Below the pieces are notes generated by a model. It was not told where the DNA came from and ran no database searches. It was given only the letters and a program-made list of their open reading frames with translations. 17,866 nucleotides of DNA from CAIVAT01 sp037128705 (GTDB taxonomy: Bacteria > Bacteroidota > Bacteroidia > Bacteroidales > FEN-979): NCBI GenBank assembly GCA_037128705.1, contig JBAXVX010000047.1:1-17866 (forward strand), read 5' to 3'. The position numbers and the translations under genes are program-made. Shown here piece after piece: positions 1 to 5,147 of this stretch (positions are counted from its first letter, which is position 1; every line of letters starts with the position of its first letter).

Positions 1-396
1 CCCCCGCTAATCGCTTGTGCCATCGGGAAAAATTCTTGTTCGTATGATCTGATTAAAAACAGCAAAGAATTTATTATAAATATTCCGCCTGCCACCCTAA
101 AACCGAAAATATACTATTGCGGATTCCATTCTGGATATCAAGTTGATAAATTCAAAGAAACTGGATTAACCCCAAAACCAGCCTTCAAGGTAAAAGTTCC
201 AATTATCGATGAGTGTGTGGCTTATATGGAATGCCTGGTTAGACAGGAAATAGAAACAGGAGATAAAAGCCTTTTTATCGGTGAGGTAGTAGAGGCTTAT
301 GCCGATGAGGCGATTTTAAAGGGAGAAAGGAACTTTGAGTATGCAAAAGGTGAATTTCCCAAGAAAGTCTACACTACAAGATTTATAAAACCATAG
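1..396 (+). CDS. Flavin reductase-like (flavoredoxin-type) protein, 3' part only
   Basis: The reading frame is open from base 1 to the TAG at 394-396, giving the last 131 residues; the 5' end lies outside the window. The visible part matches the C-terminal two thirds of the flavin-reductase-like FMN-binding fold (DIM6/NTAB, flavoredoxin family, usually about 190 residues). It starts with a PPLIACAIGKNSCSYDLI segment, followed by a FIINIPPA strand, a YYCGFHSG segment, and a late strand with FIGEVVEAYADE. Such proteins bind FMN and reduce it or pass electrons from it; substrate and partner cannot be read from the fragment. The gene is AT-rich compared with the genes after 3868. No terminator is obvious in the 165 bp that follow. 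The family call is fairly firm; the exact activity is open. Confidence 0.8.
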   Translation, partial: PPLIACAIGKNSCSYDLIKNSKEFIINIPPATLKPKIYYCGFHSGYQVDKFKETGLTPKPAFKVKVPIIDECVAYMECLVRQEIETGDKSLFIGEVVEAYADEAILKGERNFEYAKGEFPKKVYTTRFIKP

Positions 397-442
397 TTCA
401 AGGCAACTGACATCGGTTTACAGGCTGGTAATGAAATATCCC

Positions 443-465
443 GGACAGGCCGATGGAGTTGACCA
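443..465 (-). repeat. Degenerate TGACCA-type repeat end
   Basis: A CCGA core lies five bases before TTGACCA (459-465) and is followed by TCCC. This resembles the better copy at 1569-1600, where the core lies six bases before TTGACCA. The outer half is eroded. It faces the GGTCA-type copy at 523-550. Confidence 0.3.
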
Positions 466-522
466 TCCCTGGCTGATCGCAAGGGAACAGTTCATTTGTT
501 TCATTATCAAACCTGTAAGGCG

Positions 523-550
523 GTCATTATAAGTCGGCGTCGGGCGGTCA
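523..550 (+). repeat. Double GTCA repeat, 24-nt period (IS-end-like copy)
   Basis: GTCA occurs at 523-526 and again at 547-550, an exact 24-nt spacing, with TCGGCG in the middle of the unit. The same layout is seen at 1632-1659 and 2062-2089, and in reverse orientation at 1569-1600. It lies just beyond the stop codon of the TMEM175-like gene. Confidence 0.55.
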
Positions 551-561
551 ATGGGAACGGC

Positions 562-1143
562 TTATTCCTCCTTCTCAAGGAGTCGTTCAATCCGCATATC
601 GGGTATGAGCCACATCAGCGCCACCAGCGCATAAAGCAACTGTGCCATCAGGGGCAGGATAAACGCGCAAAGGATAGCAAGTGCATAGATCCCGACCGAT
701 ATCTTCCCTTTGAAATCGCTGCCGATCGCCTGGGCCAGAACCGAATCCTTCCCGTGTCTGTAAAGGATAAAACGAACCAGAACATAGTAAGCAACTGCAG
801 CCATCAGGAGCACGATCCCATACAATGCCACTGGAGGACCCGCAAAACCATGCTCCCCCATCCAGGCTGTTGTAAAAGGGATCAGAGAAAGCCAGAAAAG
901 GAGGTTCAGGTTTGCCCATAGTATGCCCCCGTTCACTTTGTTTACAGTGTGCAGAAGATGATGATGGTTGTTCCAGTAGATCCCAATGAATGTGAAACTC
1001 ATTACATAACTGAGGATCTTTGGAATCAGCGGCCGGAGGGAGGCGAAGGAGATGTAGGCCGGGGGACGAAGTTCCAGGACCATAATCGTTATGAGGATGG
1101 CAAGTACGCCGTCACTGAATGCTTCTAATCGGTTCTTGGTCAT
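562..1143 (-). CDS. TMEM175-family (DUF1211) potassium channel
   Basis: The 193-residue integral membrane protein opens with the family signature: R5, then the F9-S10-D11 motif in the first membrane helix (RLEAFSDGVLAILIT). In known bacterial TMEM175 channels this motif helps line and gate the potassium pore, and four six-helix subunits form the channel. Further hydrophobic stretches lie near residues 37-56, 75-93, 106-126, 147-165 and 166-181, consistent with six helices. The YWNNHHHLLH segment after helix 2 is also typical. Length is normal for the bacterial form. The ATG at 1143 puts the motif right at the N-terminus as expected. It is transcribed alone, away from the alpha-CTD gene. Its base composition is more balanced than that of its AT-rich neighbours. 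Physiological role is inferred as potassium leak or homeostasis. Confidence 0.88.
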   Translation of the reverse strand: MTKNRLEAFSDGVLAILITIMVLELRPPAYISFASLRPLIPKILSYVMSFTFIGIYWNNHHHLLHTVNKVNGGILWANLNLLFWLSLIPFTTAWMGEHGFAGPPVALYGIVLLMAAVAYYVLVRFILYRHGKDSVLAQAIGSDFKGKISVGIYALAILCAFILPLMAQLLYALVALMWLIPDMRIERLLEKEE

Positions 1144-1165
1144 TTTATCTGAGGATTGATCTGGC

Positions 1166-1173
1166 CAAAAATA
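1166..1173 (-). promoter_or_regulatory. Candidate -7 box for the TMEM175-like gene
   Basis: On the minus strand the sequence reads TATTTTTG, a match to the Bacteroidetes -7 consensus TAnnTTTG, 22 bp before the ATG. I see no good TTTG -33 box at the usual distance, so the call is tentative. Confidence 0.35.
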
Positions 1174-1199
1174 ATGATTATTTAGAAATGGTTTTCCCG

Positions 1200-1258
1200 A
1201 TCGAACAGTGATCAGCGAACTTTAAGTTCAAACGGAAATTCGTTGATCACCGTTCGAT
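1200..1258. repeat. Inverted repeat, 20-bp arms, 19-nt spacer
   Basis: Arms at 1200-1219 and 1239-1258 are complementary at 18 of 20 positions; the outer parts read ATCGAAC and GTTCGAT, and GTGATCA/TGATCAC lies inside. No T-run follows directly on either strand, so it is not a standard terminator. It lies just upstream of the TMEM175-like gene and before the terminator-like hairpin at 1304-1328. It could be an operator, a recombination site, or the body of a small RNA. Confidence 0.6.
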
Positions 1259-1303
1259 ATTTTATTGCCGGGTGCAAAGACCTGAGTCCGAAGTGTAAAA
1301 TAT

Positions 1304-1328
1304 AAAAGCCGCAATTCGCGGCTTTTTT
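1304..1328. terminator. Rho-independent terminator-like hairpin
   Basis: GCCGC (1308-1312) and GCGGC (1318-1322) pair around a five-base AATTC loop. AAAA lies before the stem and T6 (1323-1328) after it, so the hairpin could work in either direction, better on the plus strand. No gene ends here on either strand, so the transcript it would stop is unknown. Confidence 0.6.
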
Positions 1329-1445
1329 GCTCCCCTTACTGCACAAAGTTGCAATCACATGATATCATTCCTGGTGGAGTAAACCCTTGAAATTATATTA
1401 GTTATCTGTCCCTGCTGTGTCTTGCAAATGTTTGTCCAATAGTTG

Positions 1446-1491
1446 GCAGATCCTTGCAAAACAAGTTACAATTGTTTTACAAGAGTTCTGC
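1446..1491. repeat. Two-tier inverted repeat
   Basis: An outer 5-bp pair GCAGA/TCTGC (1446-1450, 1487-1491) encloses inner 12-base arms at 1453-1464 and 1472-1483. The inner arms match at 11 of 12 positions around a 7-nt spacer. There is no T-run after it. It may be a protein-binding or recombination site; nothing shows which. Confidence 0.5.
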
Positions 1492-1524
1492 AAAATGAAA
1501 ATCCGGCCTGATGCTAATTTTATC

Positions 1525-1549
1525 GTCCAAAACCGGTAAAGGGGGACAG
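1525..1549 (+). repeat. Degenerate GGTCA-type repeat copy
   Basis: The segment reads GTCCAAAACCGG, then AAAGGGGGACAG, which parallels CAAAATCGGCAGAGGGTGGTCAG at 1638-1660, with a 4-nt shortening of the spacing. It is a weak copy. Confidence 0.25.
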
Positions 1550-1568
1550 ATTGGAAAAAACGCTTGCA

Positions 1569-1600
1569 TTGACCAGTCCTCGCCGAAATAAATTGACCAG
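1569..1600 (-). repeat. Double TTGACCAG repeat, 24-nt period (left-type end)
   Basis: TTGACCAG occurs at 1569-1576 and 1593-1600, an exact 24-nt spacing with CGCCGA between. Its reverse complement matches the copy at 2062-2089 closely (GTCA, TT.CGGCG, GG.TGGTCAA), so the two form an inverted pair around the alpha-CTD-like gene. Such multiple end repeats are typical of IS21-family elements; no istA or istB gene is present. Confidence 0.6.
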
Positions 1601-1631
1601 CCCTATGTATTGGATATTAATAAGTTGAGGT

Positions 1632-1659
1632 GTCAACCAAAATCGGCAGAGGGTGGTCA
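1632..1659 (+). repeat. Double GTCA repeat, 24-nt period (right-type end)
   Basis: GTCA occurs at 1632-1635 and 1656-1659 with TCGGC between, so the layout equals that of 2062-2089. With the left-type copy at 1569-1600 it makes a 91-bp element with inward-matching ends, as in a MITE-like deletion remnant. Confidence 0.55.
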
Positions 1660-1707
1660 GGAACTCTGGTTTTTCCAACTTTCCCCTTTTATATCGTATA
1701 TTTTCAT

Positions 1708-1920
1708 TTACAATGTTTCCCCTTTCAATTTTAAGTCATTGTCTTTAAGTATTTTAATGATCTTATAGATAGTCTTCCGGCTCATACCTTTGAAGTTGGC
1801 CAGATCTAAGAGCGAATATTTTGTTAATTCGCCCAGGTATTCAATATTGTTCACTTTCAATATATTCAAACATCGAACTGAGAAACCGAGATCTGTCACT
1901 TTTAATGATCGTATAGTCAT
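1708..1920 (-). CDS. Stand-alone RNA polymerase alpha-CTD-like protein
   Basis: The 70-residue product aligns over nearly its whole length with the C-terminal domain of RpoA, the part that contacts UP-element DNA and activators. The DLGFSVRCLNILK, YLGELTKYSLLDL and GMSRKTIYKIIKIL segments correspond to the RpoA-CTD helices and helix-hairpin-helix motif. R16 and N19 fall at the places of E. coli R265 and N268, and K49 at K298; these are DNA-contacting residues. The glycine of the hairpin (E. coli G296) is a serine here. There is no alpha N-terminal domain, so it cannot assemble polymerase. A strong Shine-Dalgarno site fixes the ATG at 1920. The gene is AT-rich, flanked by IS-end-like repeats, and divergent from the Fic gene. 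A DNA-binding or polymerase-modulating role is inference. A domain fragment without function is the main alternative. Confidence 0.75.
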   Translation of the reverse strand: MTIRSLKVTDLGFSVRCLNILKVNNIEYLGELTKYSLLDLANFKGMSRKTIYKIIKILKDNDLKLKGETL

Positions 1921-1928
1921 ATTGTTTT

Positions 1929-1934
1929 CTCCTT
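1929..1934 (-). promoter_or_regulatory. Strong Shine-Dalgarno site of the alpha-CTD-like gene
   Basis: The minus strand reads AAGGAG, 8 nt before the ATG at 1920. Strong sites of this kind are uncommon in Bacteroidetes and are not seen at most other starts in this window. It supports the start and hints at a foreign origin. Confidence 0.6.
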
Positions 1935-1992
1935 GAATTTTTAGGATAATTTTTGTTCCCCCGAACGCACATAATCAGATGTAGAAGCCGCT

Positions 1993-2000
1993 CAAAGTTA
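1993..2000 (-). promoter_or_regulatory. Candidate -7 box for the alpha-CTD-like gene
   Basis: The minus strand reads TAACTTTG, a full match to TAnnTTTG, which would give a leader of about 65 nt. No clear -33 box is seen. The box is part of a small inverted repeat, CAAAG/CTTTG, at 1993-2010. Confidence 0.3.
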
Positions 2001-2061
2001 CCACTCTTTGGCCGATTTTGTTTTACCTTGCCAACCCGTTAACAACCAATGCCCTGGGATG

Positions 2062-2089
2062 GTCATGTTATTCCGGCGTAGGTTGGTCA
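2062..2089 (+). repeat. Double GTCA repeat, 24-nt period (right-type end)
   Basis: GTCA occurs at 2062-2065 and 2086-2089, an exact 24-nt spacing, with TTCCGGCG between. It is the best inverted partner of the copy at 1569-1600. Together they would bound an element of about 520 bp with the alpha-CTD-like gene as its only cargo. Confidence 0.6.
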
Positions 2090-2155
2090 AATTGGGCGGC
2101 ATATCCATATAGGGGGTTAAGACATGGGGATTTACCAAATTCCTTAAAGTCGAAA

Positions 2156-2167
2156 CCTTAAATAAGG
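2156..2167. promoter_or_regulatory. Palindrome CCTTAAATAAGG, possible operator 1
   Basis: This is a perfect CCTTA/TAAGG inverted repeat with an AA centre. Its core CTTAAATAAG recurs at 2198-2207, 41 bp away centre to centre. That is close to four helical turns, so both sites face the same side of the DNA. Confidence 0.5.
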
Positions 2168-2186
2168 AATGGCTTTATTTAATTTT

Positions 2187-2218
2187 TTTGTCAATATCTT
2201 AAATAAGGATTATCTTTG
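2187..2218 (+). promoter_or_regulatory. Promoter of the Fic gene (-33 TTTG, -7 TATCTTTG)
   Basis: TTTG (2187-2190) and TATCTTTG (2211-2218) match the Bacteroidetes consensus and are separated by 20 bp. Transcription would start near 2224, about 14 nt before the ATG at 2238. This would leave the upstream in-frame ATG at 2169 untranscribed, so it decides the start. Confidence 0.6.
2198..2207. promoter_or_regulatory. Palindrome CTTAAATAAG, possible operator 2
   Basis: This second copy of the palindrome core lies inside the promoter spacer, between the -33 and -7 boxes of the Fic gene. A protein bound here would block polymerase. The binding protein is not known; the Fic protein's own C-terminal winged helix is one candidate. 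Confidence 0.5.
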
Positions 2219-2237
2219 TTTAACTTTTCTTTATAAG

Positions 2238-3362
2238 ATGAAGAATTTTAAATCGGGCCAATACATTAGCCAGGGTTATTATAAAAGTTTTCAGCCCACA
2301 ACAATTAATCGGCAGTGGGTAGTTGAGAATATGGAGGTTATACAACTGCTTAGCCAGGCAGATAGAGAACTTGGACGGCTTGACATGTATTCCAACTATA
2401 TCCCTAATATTGATCTGTTTATAAGGATGCATGTTCTGAAAGAAGCAACTCAGAGCAGTAAGATTGAAGGTACTCAGACCAATATAGAAGAAGCGTTATT
2501 AGACAAAGAAAGTATTCCAATTGATAAACGAGACGATTGGGAAGAAGTTCAAAATTACATAATGGCGATGGAGTCTGCAGTTATAGAATTGCAGAAATTA
2601 CCTTTCTCATCGAGATTGATTCGTAATACCCATAAGATACTTTTACAGGGAGTGCGTGGACAAAAAAGACAACCTGGGGAGTTTCGGGTTTCTCAGAATT
2701 GGATAGGGGGATCATCTATATCGGACGCTAAGTTTATTCCTCCCGTTCACACAAGTGTTCAAGAGTTAATGAGCGATATTGAAAAATTTCTGCATAATGA
2801 AGGCATATTTTTCCCAGAATTGTTAAAGATTGCCTTAGTTCATTATCAATTTGAAACAATTCACCCGTTCCTTGATGGCAATGGTAGGGTTGGTCGATTA
2901 ATGATACCTCTATATCTCGTGTATAAAGGGATACTAAAGAAACCGATCCTTTATCTATCCGCTTTTCTTGAATCTCATAGAACACTTTATTATGATAATC
3001 TAATGGGAGTAAGAGAAACCGGTGATATATCCCAATGGTTTAAGTTTTTCCTGGTTGGTATAATTGAGACTGCCAAGAAGGGAATTTTGTTGTTTGATAA
3101 TATCTTACAGCTACAAAAACAAACCGACACCAAAATTCAATCTCTGGGAAGCAGGGCTGCTAATGCTCAAAAAATAACCAATTCTCTATATCAACGGCCG
3201 ATAATTGATGCAGATCAGGTTCAAAAGGTCACAGGCTTGTCATCCCCGTCTTCTTATAAACTTATAATGGAACTAGAGAGGGTCGACCTTTTAAAAGAGA
3301 TTACTGGAGGACAACGCGGGCGAAAGTACCTATTCCAGGATTATTATAAGTTATTTATTTAA
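2238..3362 (+). CDS. Fic-family protein AMP-transferase with winged-helix C-terminus
   Basis: The 374-residue protein has an N-terminal Fic/DOC_N-type helical region and then a Fic domain. The complete catalytic motif is HPFLDGNGRVGR at 209-220, with H209 as catalytic base and D213 as the usual metal ligand. Fic enzymes of this kind transfer AMP from ATP to protein hydroxyl side chains. An SSKIEG motif (S73-G78) fits the class II inhibitory helix [S/T]xxxE[G/N], so E77 is expected to hold the enzyme in check until released. Residues about 310-374 (QVQKVTGLSSPSSYKLIMEL, then GGQRGRKYLF) look like a winged helix-turn-helix. The layout resembles the SoFic-type proteins. An upstream in-frame ATG at 2169 is unlikely because a good promoter lies after it. 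The gene is AT-rich and apparently single. Target protein and physiological role are unknown. Confidence 0.9.
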   Translation: MKNFKSGQYISQGYYKSFQPTTINRQWVVENMEVIQLLSQADRELGRLDMYSNYIPNIDLFIRMHVLKEATQSSKIEGTQTNIEEALLDKESIPIDKRDDWEEVQNYIMAMESAVIELQKLPFSSRLIRNTHKILLQGVRGQKRQPGEFRVSQNWIGGSSISDAKFIPPVHTSVQELMSDIEKFLHNEGIFFPELLKIALVHYQFETIHPFLDGNGRVGRLMIPLYLVYKGILKKPILYLSAFLESHRTLYYDNLMGVRETGDISQWFKFFLVGIIETAKKGILLFDNILQLQKQTDTKIQSLGSRAANAQKITNSLYQRPIIDADQVQKVTGLSSPSSYKLIMELERVDLLKEITGGQRGRKYLFQDYYKLFI

Positions 3363-3433
3363 AACAGTGGAAGGATATTGGTTTGATTCTGGGGGTACCT
3401 GAATATTCCACAAGATTGACCAACTAAAAAGTC

Positions 3434-3465
3434 AAACTACTTATCGACCGATTTAACCTGGCCAG
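3434..3465 (-). repeat. Degenerate TGACCAG-type repeat end
   Basis: CCGA, seven bases, then TGGCCAGCCC (3459-3468) parallels CCGA, seven bases, then TGACCAGCCC at 1584-1603. The outer half is eroded, and a separate TTGACCA lies at 3416-3422. It sits downstream of the Fic gene in the left-type orientation. Confidence 0.35.
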
Positions 3466-3513
3466 CCCTTATAGACTTGCAACTTCATAATGATTTATAA
3501 ATCTTGGGATTTC

Positions 3514-3525
3514 GTTCGATCGAAC
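3514..3525. repeat. Perfect 12-bp palindrome GTTCGATCGAAC
   Basis: The palindrome contains both GTTCGAT and ATCGAAC, the outer-arm motifs of the inverted repeat at 1200-1258, and is followed by TGATC as in that repeat. It lies between the Fic gene and the tRNA. Confidence 0.5.
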
Positions 3526-3590
3526 TGATCGGGGGATAAATTCCTTGTTCGAAGAGAGGAAAGTTGCAACCACTCAAACCCTTACCAATA

Positions 3591-3617
3591 AAAGAAAAAG
3601 CCGGCATTTCTGCCAGC
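3591..3617 (-). terminator. Rho-independent terminator of tRNA-Asn
   Basis: On the minus strand GCTGGCA pairs with TGCCGGC (one G-T pair) around a GAAA tetraloop at 3600-3617. TTTTTC and TTT follow. It begins 14 bp after the tRNA 3' end. Confidence 0.8.
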
Positions 3618-3630
3618 TTGTCCAGTGAGG

Positions 3631-3704
3631 CTCCCCCTGCTAGACTTGAACTAGCGACCCTCTGATTAACAGTCAGATGCTCTAACCAACTGAGCTAAGG
3701 AGGA
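3631..3704 (-). tRNA. tRNA-Asn(GTT)
   Basis: The 74-nt minus-strand sequence folds as a full cloverleaf. Acceptor arms TCCTCCT and AGGGGGA pair with one G-T pair; the D stem is GCTC/GAGC, the anticodon stem TCTGA/TCAGA, and the T stem GCTAG/CTAGC with a TTCAAGT loop. The anticodon GTT (plus bases 3668-3670) reads asparagine codons, and the discriminator base is G, as expected for Asn. CCA is not encoded (CCT follows). The 3' end faces the AT-rich accessory region at lower coordinates, the usual side for integration of islands. Confidence 0.96.
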
Positions 3705-3714
3705 ATTTGGGGTG

Positions 3715-3744
3715 CAAAATTAATCAAACTTTCATAAAAACCAA
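3715..3744 (-). promoter_or_regulatory. Candidate promoter of tRNA-Asn
   Basis: On the minus strand TAATTTTG (-7 box, 3722-3715) lies 18 bp after TTGG (3744-3741), a partial -33 box. Transcription would start only a few bases before the tRNA. Confidence 0.45.
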
Positions 3745-3867
3745 TAGCTTGCCAAAACTTTTCCCCGAAATAATTGGCGGCCTCGATATTCTGTCATACT
3801 ATTGTGTAACCTTTCGCCCTGTTTACAGGTATAAGGAAGGTGAACCATACCTTTTGCCATCGCAAGC

Positions 3868-5112
3868 ATGCCTGATATGATCAAATTTCTGAGATATTTT
3901 ACCTGTCTCCTGCTGCTCTGTCTCTCCCTCTCCGCCCTCCCCCAAACACAGGGATCGCTGGGCCGGAGCTTCTTCAGCAACTGGTCCATCGGCATCAGCG
4001 GGGGTCCCAATATCTTTTTCGGCGATCTGAAGGTGAACGGCTTCTGGCCCGTAAGCAGCAACATGGACGAATGGCGATACGCCGGCACCTTTTCACTCAC
4101 CCGCCAGCTCAGCCACGTGTTCGCCCTGCGCGCCCAGGTGATGTACGGCGGAATTTCGGGGACCAGCCGGGAGGCTAAAAATACGGTGCCGGGCAATGTC
4201 TATTTCGACGGCACCCTCATGGAATTCAACCTCAATACCACCATCAACTTCAGCAACCTCTTCTCAACCTACAAGTCGACACGGAAATTCTTCATCTACG
4301 GAACCCTGGGCGCCGGCTATACCAGCTGGGACACCCAACGGAAAAACCTGGTCACCCACGACATCGATACCGCCGGCATCGGATCCTACGCCAAATCGGG
4401 CGTGGCGGTCATGGGCGGGATCGGGGCCTGGTACTCCTTCGGCGACAAGGTGAACCTGGGCATTGAATGGACCCTGCACGGGGTGAATTCCGATTACATG
4501 GATGGCACCAGGGCCGGGTTTCAGTACGATGCCTATTCCATGGCCGCCCTCACCCTGACCTACAACTTCAACCGCCGGAACCCGGCCAAACTCCAGCAGG
4601 CCAACCCGGGAAAACCCCTCGGCCCCATGCCCGGAAAACCTGTGCCGCTCCCGGTCATCAAACCTGCAACAAAAACACAAACCGCCAGCCTTTCACCGGG
4701 CAAACTCCCCGAACTTCCCACCCCGCTCGGTTTCCCGGTGCGTGATACGGTAAAACCAACCCTTCCCGAACTGCCGGTGGCCGACACCCTGGTTTACTCG
4801 CAGGCTGCATCCGATACCGGGAATGTGGAGAATGACGAACCGGGACCGGTGCAACAGGGACTCACCTTCCGCGTGCAGGTGTTCGCCTTCAAAACCGACG
4901 TGTATACGGCAGCAGACATCAGGGCCAAACTCAAACTGCAACAGGCGGTTTACAAGGAATTTACGGACGAATGGTATCGCTATACCACGGGATCGTTCAC
5001 CACCATCAGCGCCGCAACAAACTTAATGAACCAGTTGCGCAGGCAGGGGATCAAAACCGCCTTTGTGGTCAGGTATAACAATGGCCTCCGGGTCACCTCC
5101 CATCCCAAATAA
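3868..5112 (+). CDS. Outer-membrane beta-barrel protein with C-terminal SPOR domain
   Basis: Three parts are visible in the 414-residue product. A signal peptide (about 1-28, hydrophobic LLLLCLSLSAL core) is followed by about 200 residues of alternating amphipathic strands rich in G, Y, F and T (about 35-236, for example WSIGISGGPNIFFGDL, FFIYGTLGAGYTSW and MAALTLTYNF). This fits a small outer-membrane barrel. Residues 237-330 form a proline-rich linker. Residues about 333-410 look like a SPOR domain (FRVQVFAFKT, YRYTTGSFTTISAATNLMNQLRRQGIKTAFVVRYNNG). SPOR domains bind peptidoglycan stripped of stem peptides, mostly at division sites, so the protein may link the outer membrane to the cell wall. 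The exact start is uncertain: ATG 3868 or ATG 3877, and the second gives a more typical signal peptide. The gene ends 35 bp from the convergent oxidoreductase gene. Confidence 0.75.
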   Translation: MPDMIKFLRYFTCLLLLCLSLSALPQTQGSLGRSFFSNWSIGISGGPNIFFGDLKVNGFWPVSSNMDEWRYAGTFSLTRQLSHVFALRAQVMYGGISGTSREAKNTVPGNVYFDGTLMEFNLNTTINFSNLFSTYKSTRKFFIYGTLGAGYTSWDTQRKNLVTHDIDTAGIGSYAKSGVAVMGGIGAWYSFGDKVNLGIEWTLHGVNSDYMDGTRAGFQYDAYSMAALTLTYNFNRRNPAKLQQANPGKPLGPMPGKPVPLPVIKPATKTQTASLSPGKLPELPTPLGFPVRDTVKPTLPELPVADTLVYSQAASDTGNVENDEPGPVQQGLTFRVQVFAFKTDVYTAADIRAKLKLQQAVYKEFTDEWYRYTTGSFTTISAATNLMNQLRRQGIKTAFVVRYNNGLRVTSHPK

Positions 5113-5147
5113 CAGGGTGCATCACCCGGTCATCCCTTAAAAATCCG

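Larger units (their letters stand above)
1144..1707. other. Gene-poor stretch with inverted repeats and IS-like ends
   Basis: I find no convincing coding frame or RNA gene in these 564 bases. They contain the 20-bp inverted repeat at 1200-1258, the terminator-like hairpin at 1304-1328, a second long inverted repeat at 1446-1491, and two or three copies of the 24-nt-period TGACC/GGTCA repeat (about 1525-1659). The content suggests the remains of mobile elements. Confidence 0.5.
1921..2237. other. Divergent control region between alpha-CTD-like and Fic genes
   Basis: These 317 bases contain no gene once the Fic start is set at 2238. They hold the Shine-Dalgarno site and a -7-like box of the minus gene, the right-type 24-nt-period repeat at 2062-2089, two CTTAAATAAG palindromes, and a good promoter for the Fic gene. 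Confidence 0.55.

Noticed and set aside
496..921. Open plus-strand frame of 141 codons opposite the TMEM175-like gene
   Set aside because: The minus-strand frame has the family motif and membrane helices; the plus frame has no recognisable pattern.
1329..1346. GCTCCCC-T--CTGC similarity to the 3' end of tRNA-Asn as an attachment-site copy
   Set aside because: Only about a dozen scattered bases match and the T-arm part is absent, so chance is as likely.
2169..2237. Longer N-terminus of the Fic protein from ATG 2169
   Set aside because: A well-spaced promoter at 2187-2218 would start transcription after this ATG, and the 23 extra residues do not resemble Fic proteins.
1144..3630. CRISPR array
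   Set aside because: The repeats are few, occur in both orientations, are variable, and have no regular repeat-spacer pattern or cas gene.
5115..5127. GGGTG/CACCC hairpin between the two convergent genes as a shared terminator
   Set aside because: The stem is only 5 bp with a 3-nt loop and has no T-run on either side.
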